A DNA stretch of 64,000 nucleotides from Janthinobacterium agaricidamnosum NBRC 102515 = DSM 9628 (GCF_000723165.1 NZ_HG322949.1:585134-649133), one strand, 5' to 3'; shown: positions 29,198-38,794, numbered from the stretch's first letter. The notes: generated by a model not told the origin, from the sequence alone. Translations and numbers: made by a program.

Positions 29198-30243
29198 GCC
29201 AGGCCGAACCAGACCTGAGCCACGACTGTGCCGGCCAGGCCGCGATTGCGGCCGCCGCGACCGCGCTGGAAGCGGGCGCGTTGGTGGCGTTTCCTACCGA
29301 AACCGTGTACGGCCTGGGGGCGGACGCCGAAAACCCGGCCGCCGTGGCCCGTATTTATCAAGCGAAAGGCCGTCCCGCCGACCATCCGGTGATCGTGCAT
29401 GTGGCGCCGGGCGCCGACTTGTCGTATTGGTCGGACCATGTGCCGGCGCAAGCCGGTTTGCTGGCGAAGGCGTTCTGGCCCGGCCCGCTGACGCTGATCG
29501 TCAAGCGTGCCGCCCATATTCCCGACGCCGTGTCCGGCGGCCAGGATACGGTCGGCTTGCGTTGTCCGTCGCACCCGGTGGCGATCGCCTTGTTGCAGCA
29601 GTTCAAGGGCGGCAAGGGCGGCTTGGCGGCGCCGTCGGCCAATAAATTCGGCAATGTCAGCCCGACCACCGCCCAGCATGTGCGCGACGAGTTCAGCGAT
29701 GAGTGCGCCAGCGGCTTGCTGGAATTGGTACTCGACGGCGGCCAGAGCCAGGTCGGCATCGAGTCGACCATCGTCGATTTGTCGCGCCTGGAAAGCCATG
29801 GCCCGGTATTGTTGCGTCCCGGCCATATCAGTGCCGCGCAAATTGCCGCGGTGATTCAGCAACAGCTGGCTCAACCGGATGCGGCCGCGCCACGCGCGTC
29901 CGGCACGCTGGAATCGCATTATGCGCCACATACACCTGTTGCGATGCAGCATGCGGATGACTTGGCCGGCACGCTGAACAGCTTGCTGAATGTCGGACGC
30001 CGTGTTGCTTTGATTCATTATTCAGACTTGCCGCCGGCCAGCGCCAGCGTACGGCTGGCGGCGCAGCCGGAAAGTTATGCCCATGCGCTGTACGCTTCGC
30101 TGCGTACGATGGATCAAGTCGGCGCCGACCTGATCCTGGTCGAAGCGCCGCCGCAAGACGATGCATGGATGGGCGTCAACGACCGCTTGCGACGCGCCGC
30201 ATTTGGTTCCAGCGGTATTCTCGAGCAATTCCTGAGCGAGTAA
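29194..30243 (+). CDS. L-threonylcarbamoyladenylate synthase (Sua5 type)
   Basis: This enzyme makes threonylcarbamoyl-AMP for the t6A modification of tRNAs that read ANN codons. The YrdC domain (about residues 15-210) has GALVAFPTETVYGLGADA, KGRPADHPVIVHV and APSANKFGNVSPTTA. A C-terminal Sua5 domain (about 220-345) is also present, making it the long Sua5/YwlC form rather than short TsaC. The GTG start at 29194 overlaps the purK stop, indicating translational coupling. tcdA at 36.7 kb acts on the product of the same pathway. Confidence 0.93.
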   Translation: MSQAEPDLSHDCAGQAAIAAAATALEAGALVAFPTETVYGLGADAENPAAVARIYQAKGRPADHPVIVHVAPGADLSYWSDHVPAQAGLLAKAFWPGPLTLIVKRAAHIPDAVSGGQDTVGLRCPSHPVAIALLQQFKGGKGGLAAPSANKFGNVSPTTAQHVRDEFSDECASGLLELVLDGGQSQVGIESTIVDLSRLESHGPVLLRPGHISAAQIAAVIQQQLAQPDAAAPRASGTLESHYAPHTPVAMQHADDLAGTLNSLLNVGRRVALIHYSDLPPASASVRLAAQPESYAHALYASLRTMDQVGADLILVEAPPQDDAWMGVNDRLRRAAFGSSGILEQFLSE

Positions 30244-30252
30244 ACCATGGTA

Positions 30253-30280
30253 AAAAAAAGCCCCGCCGGGGCTTTTTTTT
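30253..30280 (+). terminator. intrinsic terminator after the purC-purE-purK-Sua5 unit
   Basis: Eight A residues, the stem GCCCC / GGGGC with a GCC loop, and eight T residues form a symmetric, strong terminator. Confidence 0.92.
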
Positions 30281-30506
30281 ATTGCATAGCAACAAAAAAT
30301 CTTGCCACGAATTCACTAAAATAGTTAATAATAAAACCAGCATTCCAAGGCGTTGCTCAAGCGTCCATGATATTGATTCATATCGAGAAATGTTGTTATT
30401 TAGCGAGCTTTTTTCTATACAAGTCCGGTGAACGATGGCATATTAGTTGGGTAGCGAATAGCACGCCCGTTCGTTTAGAAACCAAGAATAGACCCAAGGA
30501 GACAAA

Positions 30507-31895
30507 ATGCATCAAACAAAATTCGCGCTGGCCGTGCTGGCCGCTGCTGTCCTCGCCGGTTGCGGCGGATCCAGTAACGGCGATCAGACGCTGAAAGCAA
30601 AATACAGCGCCCAGGTATCGTTTGGCGACAGCCTGTCCGACGTGGGTTCCTATGCCGTCGGCACGATCGCTGCATTAAAAGGCGGAAAATTCACCATCAA
30701 TGGCGACAATACCGCGACCAATGGCGCGTTGACCGGCTCCAACTGGACCGAGCTGATGGCCGCGCAATTCAGCTTGCCAGCACCGTGCCCGGCACAAACC
30801 GGGCTCGATGGCGATGCCAGGCAAGGTTTTTCGGTACCGGTCAAATTTAACGCCGGCTGCTACGGCTACGCCATGGGCGGTTCGCGCGTCACCAATCCGG
30901 TCGGTCCGAACAATAAATTGACCGGCAGCGCGCTGGGTGCGTTGACCGTGCCGGTGGTGACCCAGATCAAGAATCACCTGGCAGCTGTCGGCGGCAAGTT
31001 CAAGGGCGATGAAATCGTCTTCGTGATGGCCGGCGGCAATGACGCGCTGTTCCAGCTGGGCGCCTTGCAAGCGGCCGCGACCGCCGCCGGCACCGCTGCC
31101 GGCAAAGATGCCGGCGCCAAGGCATTCGCCACCAACCTGACGCTGGCGCTGGCTGCCGGCGCCCCCAATCCAGCCACCGCCGCGCAAGCCATCGGCGCCG
31201 CGCTGGCCGCTGAAAATGCACGCCCTGGTCATACCGACGCATCGGTGGTCGGCGCCGCCGTGACCGCCGCCGTCCAGGCCGGTAATACGGCGGTTGCTGC
31301 GCCGGCCGTCTACGGTCCGCTGGTCGCCAAGGCGCAAGCCGACGCCACCGTCACCGGCAATGCCGCCGGCGCCAAGGCTGGCGCCGATTACGCCGTCGCG
31401 CATGGTCCTGAACTGGTGACCGCGATGGCGACCGCCGGCACGGAGCTGGTGGCGCTGGTGAAAACGCAAATCGTCGGCAATGGCGCCACCCGCGTGGTCG
31501 TCAATAACCTGCCGGATATCGCCAATACGCCTTCCGGCCTGAGCAAGGACGCCGCGACCAAGGCTTTGATCAACGCCATGGTCAGCGCTTACAACGGTGC
31601 GCTGAATCCGTTGGCGACCGAGCCGAACGTGCTGCTGGTCGATGTGTTTGCCGTCAGCCACGATCAAGCCGTCAATCCTGGCCCCTATGGCTTGACCAAT
31701 GTGACCGATACCGCTTGCGACTTGACTGCGGCCAAGAATCCGCTGGGCAGCTCGCTGGTATGTAACGGCAGCAACCTGAAAGCCGGCGACGTGAGCCACT
31801 ACTCTTATGCCGATGATGTGCATCCAACCCCGTTCAACAACCTGTTGCTGGCGCGTTATGTGTCCAAATTCATGGTCGTGAGGGGCTGGCTGTAA
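30507..31895 (+). CDS. GDSL/SGNH hydrolase lipoprotein
   Basis: This is a 462-residue secreted esterase-like lipoprotein. The signal peptide ends in the lipobox LAGC with Cys at residue 19, so it should be anchored to a membrane. SGNH blocks are visible: SFGDSLSDVGSY (Ser at about 42), GGNDALF, and DDVHP near the end. Between GGND and the later NNLPDIANTPSG block there is an Ala/Gly-rich stretch of roughly 110 residues (about 187-300). Its substrate is unknown. It precedes an OmpW-like gene by 85 bases. Confidence 0.85.
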   Translation: MHQTKFALAVLAAAVLAGCGGSSNGDQTLKAKYSAQVSFGDSLSDVGSYAVGTIAALKGGKFTINGDNTATNGALTGSNWTELMAAQFSLPAPCPAQTGLDGDARQGFSVPVKFNAGCYGYAMGGSRVTNPVGPNNKLTGSALGALTVPVVTQIKNHLAAVGGKFKGDEIVFVMAGGNDALFQLGALQAAATAAGTAAGKDAGAKAFATNLTLALAAGAPNPATAAQAIGAALAAENARPGHTDASVVGAAVTAAVQAGNTAVAAPAVYGPLVAKAQADATVTGNAAGAKAGADYAVAHGPELVTAMATAGTELVALVKTQIVGNGATRVVVNNLPDIANTPSGLSKDAATKALINAMVSAYNGALNPLATEPNVLLVDVFAVSHDQAVNPGPYGLTNVTDTACDLTAAKNPLGSSLVCNGSNLKAGDVSHYSYADDVHPTPFNNLLLARYVSKFMVVRGWL

Positions 31896-31979
31896 GACAT
31901 CCGTTCCCCTTTGCATGCCAAGGGGGAACTTCAAGACGTAATCAGGGGCAACCCCGGACATAATGAATCAGGAGACAAG

Positions 31980-32660
31980 ATGAACATTCGTTTGAACAGC
32001 GCATTAAAAGTATTGGCGGTGGCTGCCGCGATGGCGGCCGCGTCGAGCGCATCGGCGCAAAGCGCCGGCACCTGGACCTTCAAGGTTGGCGCCAACAAGA
32101 TCACGCCGAAAGTCGACAGCGGCGACCTGTCGGCGCCGGCATTGCCAGGCACCAAGGCCGATGTCAAATCCGACACCAAGCCGATCTTCACCTTTGCCTA
32201 CATGCTGACCGATAATATTTCGGCTGAACTGGACCTGGGCGTACCGTATAAGCATGATCTGATCGGCGCCGGCTCGATTGCCGGCACCGGCAAGCTGGGT
32301 TCGGCCGAAGTCTTGCCGCCGACCGCATTTATCCAATACCGCTTCTTCCAGCCGAACGCGGTGATACGTCCGTATGTCGGCGTCGGCATCACCTACGCAT
32401 ATTTCCAAAAGGAAACTGGTTCCGGCCAGATGACGGCCTTGCTCAATACCGGCGGTTCGGGCGAAAGCTACAAGCTGGATAATAAAGTGACGGCCAGCTT
32501 CCAGGTCGGCGCGACCTGGGCCTTTAACGAACGCTGGTTCGCCGACGTTGCCGTGGTCAAGACGCCGCTGAAAACCCGGGCGCATTTCTCGACCGGCCAG
32601 ACGCAAGACATCAAGCTCGATCCGCTGGCGGTCAGCATCGGTGTCGGCTACAAGTTTTAA
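31980..32660 (+). CDS. OmpW-family outer-membrane protein
   Basis: This 226-residue protein has a signal peptide ending at about SSASA, then an 8-strand beta-barrel pattern with alternating residues: FKVGANKITP, FTFAYMLTDNISAELDLGVPYKH, FIQYRF and the C-terminal GVGYKF that ends in Phe. OmpW proteins form small outer-membrane channels. The ATG at 31980 follows an ATCAGGAGA site. A symmetric terminator follows the stop. Confidence 0.93.
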   Translation: MNIRLNSALKVLAVAAAMAAASSASAQSAGTWTFKVGANKITPKVDSGDLSAPALPGTKADVKSDTKPIFTFAYMLTDNISAELDLGVPYKHDLIGAGSIAGTGKLGSAEVLPPTAFIQYRFFQPNAVIRPYVGVGITYAYFQKETGSGQMTALLNTGGSGESYKLDNKVTASFQVGATWAFNERWFADVAVVKTPLKTRAHFSTGQTQDIKLDPLAVSIGVGYKF

Positions 32661-32673
32661 CTGGGGATGCCTG

Positions 32674-32702
32674 AAAAAATCCGCCGTCAGGCGGATTTTT
32701 TT
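32674..32702. terminator. bidirectional terminator between ompW-like gene and flavin reductase
   Basis: A 12-bp AAAAAATCCGCC / GGCGGATTTTTT stem with a GTCA loop can terminate both convergent genes. Confidence 0.9.
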
Positions 32703-32716
32703 GCCGATACGGAAAC

Positions 32717-33226
32717 TTAAGCGGTCTGCAGCGTGCCGAACTGGCCGTTGTGGAAAATCAGCGGCGCTTGCGGCGCAAACGCGCATTGTTCGACTTCGCC
32801 GACGAAGATCACGTGGTCGCCTTCCGGATAGCGGCTGCGGTTATGGCATTCGAACCAGGCCGATGCGCCTTTCAGGATAGGCTGGCCGGTGCGCGACAAT
32901 TCGTACTCGACCCCGTCGAAGGGATTCGGCGTGCGGCGCGCGAAACGCAGCGCCAGTTCGGCCTGCTCGGCGCCCAGCACATTGATCACATAATGCGAGT
33001 TGCCGCTGAAGATCGGCAGGCTGCTTGCGACGGTGCCGAGACTCCATAACACCAGCGGCGGCGTCAGCGATACCGAGTTGAAGGAGCTGGCAGTCAAGCC
33101 ACGGAAGCTGCCGTCGGCCAGGCGCGTCGTGATGACGGTCACGCCGGTGGCAAATTGCGATAGTGCTTGCCGGAAATATGTAGTGTCGAATTCGCTTATT
33201 GGAGCGCGGGGAGAGCGTGTGTTCAT
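32717..33226 (-). CDS. flavin reductase-like, FMN-binding domain protein
   Basis: This 169-residue protein has the split beta-barrel fold of the flavin reductase-like family. Visible blocks are QFATGVTVITTRLADGSFRGLTASSFNSVSLTPPLVLWSL and the C-terminal HVIFVGEVEQCAF. Such proteins supply reduced flavin to a monooxygenase or reduce it directly; no monooxygenase lies nearby. The ATG at 33226 gives MNTRSPRAPI; an upstream ATG at 33247 is the alternative. Confidence 0.88.
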   Translation of the reverse strand: MNTRSPRAPISEFDTTYFRQALSQFATGVTVITTRLADGSFRGLTASSFNSVSLTPPLVLWSLGTVASSLPIFSGNSHYVINVLGAEQAELALRFARRTPNPFDGVEYELSRTGQPILKGASAWFECHNRSRYPEGDHVIFVGEVEQCAFAPQAPLIFHNGQFGTLQTA

Positions 33227-33414
33227 GGGGGACCTGTCAATTTGCATCCATTATGCCAAAAATAATCGTAATCTTGCTGATTACAGCATTTTTCCGCAAC
33301 GGACAGGCGCCTACAGCGCGTTAACACCAGCCTTGGGCACTTGCCTGTGCATCTTGCGCCGGTTTGCGTTACAGTGGCCCTCATCAAGAGATTTCTTTTT
33401 GCCGGGAGAGCAAG

Positions 33415-33954
33415 ATGACAATGAATCACAAGACTGAAGTGGCGCTACTTGGTGGCGGCTGTTTTTGGTGCGTCGAAGCGGTGTACCTGGAAATCCGCGG
33501 CGTGACGGCGGTGGAGTCCGGCTACAGCGGCGGCCAGCAAGCGCATCCGACCTATGAACAAGTGTGCGCCGGCACCACCGGCCATGCCGAAGTGGTGCGC
33601 CTGGAATTCGATCCGGCGGTGATCAGCTACCGCGATTTGCTGGAAGTGTTTTTCACGATACACGATCCGACCACGCTGAACCGCCAGGGCAATGATGTCG
33701 GCACGCAATATCGCTCGGTGATTTATTACCAGACGCCGGAGCAGGAAGCCGTGGCGCGCCAGGTGATCGCCGAAATGGCCAATGTGTGGGATGCGCCTAT
33801 CGTGACGCAATTGCAGCCGGCCCAGACCTATTACAAGGCCGAGGATTACCACCAGGATTATTTCCGCCAGCATCCGCAGCAAGGATATTGCGCGATGGTG
33901 GTGGCGCCCAAGGTCGGCAAGTTTCGCAAGATGCATATGAACCGCTTGAAGTAA
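33415..33954 (+). CDS. msrA: peptide-methionine (S)-S-oxide reductase
   Basis: MsrA repairs oxidised methionine in proteins. The 179-residue protein has the catalytic GGGCFWCVEA, GYSGGQQAHPTYEQVCAGTTGHAE and NDVGTQYRSVIY. The C-terminal region has few cysteines, so resolution of the oxidised enzyme probably uses the Cys in GYCAMV. The ATG at 33415 follows a GGGAGAGCAAG site; another at 33421 is possible. Confidence 0.97.
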   Translation: MTMNHKTEVALLGGGCFWCVEAVYLEIRGVTAVESGYSGGQQAHPTYEQVCAGTTGHAEVVRLEFDPAVISYRDLLEVFFTIHDPTTLNRQGNDVGTQYRSVIYYQTPEQEAVARQVIAEMANVWDAPIVTQLQPAQTYYKAEDYHQDYFRQHPQQGYCAMVVAPKVGKFRKMHMNRLK

Positions 33955-33978
33955 TAGCGTTCAGGCGGATCGCTCAGC

Positions 33979-34006
33979 AACAAGAGGCCCGGTGCCTCTT
34001 GTTTTG
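33979..34006 (+). terminator. intrinsic terminator after msrA
   Basis: An AACAAGAGGC / GCCTCTTGTT stem with a short CCGGT loop is followed by TTT. Confidence 0.75.
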
Positions 34007-34019
34007 CTTCTGGCGACGG

Positions 34020-35258
34020 TTAATGGGCGCCCAGGCTGGGCGCAGCGGCCGCTTTGTCCTGGTACATATAGTCGCGCGACCATGGCAGCGCCGCCGAGCT
34101 TCGTCCGGCCTTGCCGCAGACGATCTGGTACAGGCTGATCCAGTCTTGCTCGAAGGCATAGCTACAGCCGGCCAGGTACACATGCCAGATGCGGAAGCGC
34201 CGTTCGCCGGCCAGCACGCGGATGTCGTCGGCGTTGGCTTCGAAATTGTCGGTCCACAGCGCGCAGGTCAGCGCGTAATGGCGGCGCAGGTTTTCGACGT
34301 CGAACGCTTCCAGCCCGCCTTGCTGCATGGCTTTTAATACGTGGCCGATATGCGCCAGTTCGCCATGCGGGAACACGTATTTTTCAATGAATTCACCGCC
34401 GCCATACGGGGTTTCGCCATTGTCCGGGTCGGTCGAGGTGATGCCGTGATTCATCACCAGTCCATCCGGCGCCAACAGATTATTGACCCGCTCGAAATAT
34501 TGCGGCAAGTGTTTCAAGCCCACGTGCTCGAACATGCCGACGCTGGTGATACGGTCGAACTGGCCTTGCACGTCGCGGTAGTCTTGCAGGCGGATTTCAA
34601 TCAAATGTTCCAGGCCGGCCTTGGCCACCCGTTCCCTGGCCAGCGCGAACTGGTTTTCGGACAGCGTGACGCCGAGGCATTTGGCGCCGTATTGCCGGGC
34701 CGCGCGTATCACTAGCGCGCCCCAGCCGCAGCCGATGTCGAGCAGCGTCTGGCCCGGCCGGAGCTGGATTTTTTTCAGGATGTGGTCGATTTTCCGGATC
34801 TGCGCCACTTCCAGCGATTCATTGCCATGCTCGAAATAGGCGCAGGAATACACCATGTTCGGGTCGAGAAACTTGGTATAAAAATCGTTGGAAACGTCGT
34901 AGTGATAGCGGATCGCCTCGGCGTCCTTGCGCTTGTCGTGGCCGATGCTGCGCACCACGCGGGCAAACTTGCCTTCGGCTTTCAGGCTGGTGCGGGCCAG
35001 CGCATTGACGATGGCGATCATGTCCTTGGCCGCGCCCTTGACTTCGATCGCGCCTTCGACATACGCGGCGCCGAGGTTGGACAGCGATGGCGTCAGCAGG
35101 TAGCGCGCCGCCGAGGCGCGCGGCAGGCGTATCGTGACGCGTGGCGGTTCGGACGATAAGTCCACGTGCTTCCCATTCCATAACTCTATCCGCAGGGGCA
35201 GGGAGATTTGTTGGCGGATGCCGGCAACCCAGTTGTTAAGTCGGTTTTGAACGAACAA
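34020..35258 (-). CDS. cyclopropane-fatty-acyl-phospholipid synthase family methyltransferase
   Basis: This enzyme family uses SAM to methylenate double bonds of membrane phospholipid acyl chains. The 412-residue protein has HYDVSNDFYTKFLDPNMVYSCAYFE, the SAM loop LDIGCGWGAL, SVGMFEHVGLKHLPQYFERV and EFIEKYVFPHGEL, all CFA-synthase hallmarks. No ATG suits the N-terminus. I chose the TTG at 35258 because GGAGG lies five bases before it; a TTG at 35306 gives a longer frame. It faces msrA tail to tail. Confidence 0.9.
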   Translation of the reverse strand: MFVQNRLNNWVAGIRQQISLPLRIELWNGKHVDLSSEPPRVTIRLPRASAARYLLTPSLSNLGAAYVEGAIEVKGAAKDMIAIVNALARTSLKAEGKFARVVRSIGHDKRKDAEAIRYHYDVSNDFYTKFLDPNMVYSCAYFEHGNESLEVAQIRKIDHILKKIQLRPGQTLLDIGCGWGALVIRAARQYGAKCLGVTLSENQFALARERVAKAGLEHLIEIRLQDYRDVQGQFDRITSVGMFEHVGLKHLPQYFERVNNLLAPDGLVMNHGITSTDPDNGETPYGGGEFIEKYVFPHGELAHIGHVLKAMQQGGLEAFDVENLRRHYALTCALWTDNFEANADDIRVLAGERRFRIWHVYLAGCSYAFEQDWISLYQIVCGKAGRSSAALPWSRDYMYQDKAAAAPSLGAH

Positions 35259-35401
35259 AATAGCCTCCAGTGAACGGCAGCGGCTGCTGTCGTGTTTCAG
35301 AAACAATCAGTGCGAAACAGCCTGAGAAAGCGACACGCAGCAGCAGTCCTGCTCATGCTGTTACCCCAGGCTTAAGCGACCTCTAGACTACACCTTTACG
35401 G

Positions 35402-36610
35402 CTAAGGCTGCAGACGCTGCATCGTCCAGTGTCCGTCGCTGCCTAAAGTGTAGGCAATCCGGTCATGGAAGCGCGATCTGCGGCCTTGCCAGAACTCTAT
35501 GTATTCAGGCAGCAAACGATAGCCGCCCCATTCCTGCGGCCGCTGCGGATGGTCGCCCTGGCTGCTCGCCACGGCCGCGTAATTGGCTTCCAGCGCATCG
35601 CGGTCGGCAATCGGCGCGCTTTGCTGCGAGGCGATCGCGGCCAGCCGGCTTTTTAATGGACGGATATGAAAATATTCGTCGCTTTCGGCGGCCGAGGTTT
35701 TGACGACCCGGCCTTCGATGCGTACCTGGCGTTCCAGTTCGCTCCAGAAAAACAGCAGCGCCGCCTGCGGATTGGCGTCCAGTTGCCGGCCCTTGTCGCT
35801 GCCGTAATTGGTGAACCAGGTAAAACCGCGCGCATCGAATTGCTTGATCAGCACGATGCGGGAACTTGGCTTGCCTGCGCTGTCGACGGTGGACAGGCTC
35901 ATCGCATTCGGTTCGCGCACTTCGGCCTTGACCGCTTCGTCGAACCACTTGCCGAATTGCGCCACCGGATCGGCCAGCACATCGGTTTCCAGCAAGCTCG
36001 ACTGGAGGTAGTCGGTGCGCAAATCGGCCAGCGTCGTCGCGCCGGCCCTGGCCGGTATGACTGCCGCGGGCGCAGCAGCCGGCAAGCCGCGCCGCTGCTG
36101 CATCGCGGCGCCCAGCGTGGTCATCTGCTGCGGGCTGAAAATCCGTTTTGCCATCGGCGCCAGCGTCGATTCCTCTTTCACCATATGGGCAGTGTAAGCG
36201 TCGGTGAACAAGGCCACTTCGGCCCGCGACAGTTGCGCCGCGGTTCCTGCCGCGATCGCTTCCAGCTGGACTTTCAACAGCAGCCACGCCTGGTCCATGC
36301 GCTGGTGGTCGGCCTTGATTTCCGGCACCAGGGCGCTCAGCAAGGCCGCGTCGTCGCCGCTGGCGGTCGCCTGCAGCATCGGCATCAAATCCTGCTCTTC
36401 ATCTGCGTGATGGAGATGGGCAGCCTTGTCAAAGTACTTCAGTACCGCCTTGGCGGCTTGTTGCGCGTCAGGCGAAGCGCCATGCAGGGCCAAATGATCC
36501 GGCAGGTTTTGCAAGGTGGAAATTTGCTTGCGGATTTTGTCGTGGCAATGCTTCAGCACGGCGATCGGCTGGTCAAAGCCGGGAACAGTATCGAACAGGG
36601 GTGCGGTCAT
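35402..36610 (-). CDS. pdxH: hemerythrin-domain / pyridoxamine 5'-phosphate oxidase fusion
   Basis: This 402-residue protein is two domains in one frame. Residues 1-175 form a hemerythrin (HHE) four-helix bundle with ligand-type residues at His21/His23, His67 and Glu71 (HxxxE), His102, and His142 with Glu146 (HxxxE). After an Ala/Pro-rich linker (about 175-190), residues 195-402 are a complete Pdx[58 protein letters not shown] and [11 protein letters not shown]. PdxH makes pyridoxal 5'-phosphate with FMN and O2. The start ATG at 36610 follows GAGAGCC. An O2/iron-binding domain joined to an O2-using oxidase suggests regulation or iron handling; this is inference. Confidence 0.92.
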   Translation of the reverse strand: MTAPLFDTVPGFDQPIAVLKHCHDKIRKQISTLQNLPDHLALHGASPDAQQAAKAVLKYFDKAAHLHHADEEQDLMPMLQATASGDDAALLSALVPEIKADHQRMDQAWLLLKVQLEAIAAGTAAQLSRAEVALFTDAYTAHMVKEESTLAPMAKRIFSPQQMTTLGAAMQQRRGLPAAAPAAVIPARAGATTLADLRTDYLQSSLLETDVLADPVAQFGKWFDEAVKAEVREPNAMSLSTVDSAGKPSSRIVLIKQFDARGFTWFTNYGSDKGRQLDANPQAALLFFWSELERQVRIEGRVVKTSAAESDEYFHIRPLKSRLAAIASQQSAPIADRDALEANYAAVASSQGDHPQRPQEWGGYRLLPEYIEFWQGRRSRFHDRIAYTLGSDGHWTMQRLQP

Positions 36611-36739
36611 GGGGGGCTCTCGTGGATGCGCTAAAAGTGTGGTGCAAAGCACAATACATCGGATTGTCGCTCTGTTTGCCAGATGGTCATGAAGTTATTT
36701 TAGAATATCCTGGACGGCCGCGTCCGTTAAAATGGCGGG

Positions 36740-37612
36740 ATGAATACATCCAGTAAACAACTATTTTCCACGGAATTGGGCGAGATTGATTTTGAGCGGC
36801 GTTTCGGCGGCATCGGCCGCCTGTACGGCGCAGCGGCGCTGGAGCGCTTTCGCCGCGCCCATGTCTGTGTGATCGGCGTCGGCGGGGTTGGTTCCTGGCT
36901 GGTCGAGGCGCTGGCCCGCAGCGCGATCGGCCATTTGACGCTGATCGATCTCGACAATGTGGCCGAATCGAATATCAACCGCCAGATCCAGGCCTTGAGC
37001 GACACCCTCGGCCAGGCCAAGATTGGTGCGCTGGCCGAACGCATCGCATTGATCAATCCGTTTTGCACGGTCACGCAAATCGAGGATTTCATTACGCCCG
37101 ACAATCTGGAGCAGATGATCGCCGGCCGCGGCTACGATTATGTGATCGATGCGATCGACAGCGCCAAGGCCAAGGCCGCGGTGATCGCCTATTGCCGCGA
37201 CCAGGCGATACCGTTGATTACCATCGGCAGCGCCGGCGGCCAGACCGATCCGACCCGGATCGAGGTGCGCGACCTGGCGCGGACGGAACAGGAACCGCTG
37301 CTGAAACGGGTACGCAAGCTGTTGCGCAACAATTACGGTTTTCCGCGTGGCATGAAAAACAAATTCAACGTCGATGCGGTGTTTTCGATGGAACCGCTGA
37401 CCTTCCCCGACACCGGCGAAGTGTGTTCGGTCGATGGCGATGAGCGCGGCGGCGGCGTGACCGGCTTGAATTGCGCCGGTTTCGGTTCCAGCATGGTGGT
37501 CACGGCGACGTTCGGCATGATCGCCGCCGCGCACACGCTGCGCAAGCTGGCCGACCAGGTGAAACCGGTCGCGGCCGTGGCCGATGCTAGGCCAGCTGGC
37601 GCGACCCGATAA
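36740..37612 (+). CDS. tcdA: tRNA threonylcarbamoyladenosine dehydratase
   Basis: TcdA (CsdL) dehydrates t6A37 in tRNA to the cyclic form ct6A. The 290-residue protein has DFERRFGGIGRLYG, the nucleotide loop VCVIGVGGVGSWLVEALARS, DLDNVAESNINRQIQAL, and the C-terminal SVDGDERGGGVTGLNCAGFG. Its stop is inside the 3' end of the convergent thpR gene, overlapping by 26 bases. It works downstream of the Sua5-type synthase in the same window. Confidence 0.95.
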   Translation: MNTSSKQLFSTELGEIDFERRFGGIGRLYGAAALERFRRAHVCVIGVGGVGSWLVEALARSAIGHLTLIDLDNVAESNINRQIQALSDTLGQAKIGALAERIALINPFCTVTQIEDFITPDNLEQMIAGRGYDYVIDAIDSAKAKAAVIAYCRDQAIPLITIGSAGGQTDPTRIEVRDLARTEQEPLLKRVRKLLRNNYGFPRGMKNKFNVDAVFSMEPLTFPDTGEVCSVDGDERGGGVTGLNCAGFGSSMVVTATFGMIAAAHTLRKLADQVKPVAAVADARPAGATR

Positions 37613-38129
37613 TGCGGTAAGTGCCGCTGGCGGTCAGCGATTCGGCCAGCACCAGCTGGTCGGTGCGCCAGTGCAGCGGCGCCATCTCGCCGCCGACAGG
37701 CGCCGGCACCTTCCTGGCCAGCGTCACATGCGGCGTGAAGCTGTCGTATTCGAAGGCGGGGCAGAATTGCTGCCCGGCCAGCGCCGCCATCAGCGCCGCG
37801 CGCAAGGCCAGCAAGGCTGCCGGCGGATCGCCTGGACCGGCCCAGGCCAGTTGCTGAGTGGGAAAATAACCGTAGCGGTCGATCCGCAGCTGCAGCGCCG
37901 GCGCCGGCAGGTGTTGCAGGATGGCGCACAGCGCGGGCACGTCGCCGGCCGGGCGCTGGCCCAGGAAGGCCATGGTCATGTGCAACTTTTCCGGGGGCAA
38001 CAGTTTGCCGGGCAAGCCGTTTTGCAGGCCGGCCAAGGCCTTGCGCACGGCGGCATCGGGCCATAGCGCAAAAAAAAGCCGCGGCCGCTGTGTCTCGTAG
38101 CGCATTTCGTGCGAGGGGTTTGTTATCAT
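37587..38129 (-). CDS. thpR: RNA 2',3'-cyclic phosphodiesterase (2H/LigT family)
   Basis: This 180-residue protein has the two catalytic HxTx motifs of the 2H phosphoesterase fold: HMTMAFLGQRP and FTPHVTLARK. The family hydrolyses 2',3'-cyclic phosphate ends of RNA. The ATG at 38129 is used here; an internal ATG at 38105 (MRYETQRP) is possible and equally plausible. It overlaps tcdA tail to tail and diverges from the FKBP gene. Confidence 0.92.
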   Translation of the reverse strand: MITNPSHEMRYETQRPRLFFALWPDAAVRKALAGLQNGLPGKLLPPEKLHMTMAFLGQRPAGDVPALCAILQHLPAPALQLRIDRYGYFPTQQLAWAGPGDPPAALLALRAALMAALAGQQFCPAFEYDSFTPHVTLARKVPAPVGGEMAPLHWRTDQLVLAESLTASGTYRIIGSRQLA

Positions 38130-38195
38130 GGCGGCGTACTCTGCTGAGATACGAAATAGCAGGGATCTTACTGAACTTCATTGAAAGAAGACATT

Positions 38196-38699
38196 ATGAC
38201 GCGTGTTTCCGCTTTATTCGCTTTCGTTTGCGCCGTGTCGGGCGCCGTCTCGGCGTCGCTGGTGCATGCCGCCGACGCCGTCAAGGCCACCGCTCCCGCT
38301 GCGACCGCGGCGGCCGCCGTGACGCCGGGGTCCGCGTCGCCGGGTCCGGCCGCCGATAAACTGATCATCACCGACGTCAAGGTCGGCACCGGCAAGGAAG
38401 CCGTCGCCGGCGCCACCGTGGTGGTGAATTACACCGGCTGGCTGTACCGTCCGCTGGCCAAGAATTCGCATGGCAAGCAATTCGACAGCTCGATTGGCCG
38501 CGGTCCGTTCGACTTTCCGTTGGGCAAGGGCATGGTCATCAAGGGCTGGGATCAAGGCGTTGCTGGCATGAAAGTGGGCGGCAAGCGCACGCTGATCATT
38601 CCTAGCGACCTGGCATACGGCCCGCGCGGCGCGGGCGGTGGCGAGATTCCGCCGAATTCCCCGCTGATTTTCGATGTGGAATTGCTCGACGTTAAGTAA
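38196..38699 (+). CDS. FKBP-type peptidyl-prolyl isomerase, exported
   Basis: This 167-residue protein has a signal peptide ([20 protein letters not shown] to about VHA), then an Ala-rich linker and a single FKBP domain: [58 protein letters not shown] and the final PLIFDVELL. It should act as a periplasmic folding helper. The ATG at 38196 has a GAAAGAAG site. Confidence 0.95.
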   Translation: MTRVSALFAFVCAVSGAVSASLVHAADAVKATAPAATAAAAVTPGSASPGPAADKLIITDVKVGTGKEAVAGATVVVNYTGWLYRPLAKNSHGKQFDSSIGRGPFDFPLGKGMVIKGWDQGVAGMKVGGKRTLIIPSDLAYGPRGAGGGEIPPNSPLIFDVELLDVK

Positions 38700-38794
38700 G
38701 TAGCCAAAATGCGGGCGGCGCAACCAGCCGCCGCCCGCAGTTTCCGATAAAACGGGTAGACTGGGGTTTCATGGAACGCGTTGCGGAGATATGC

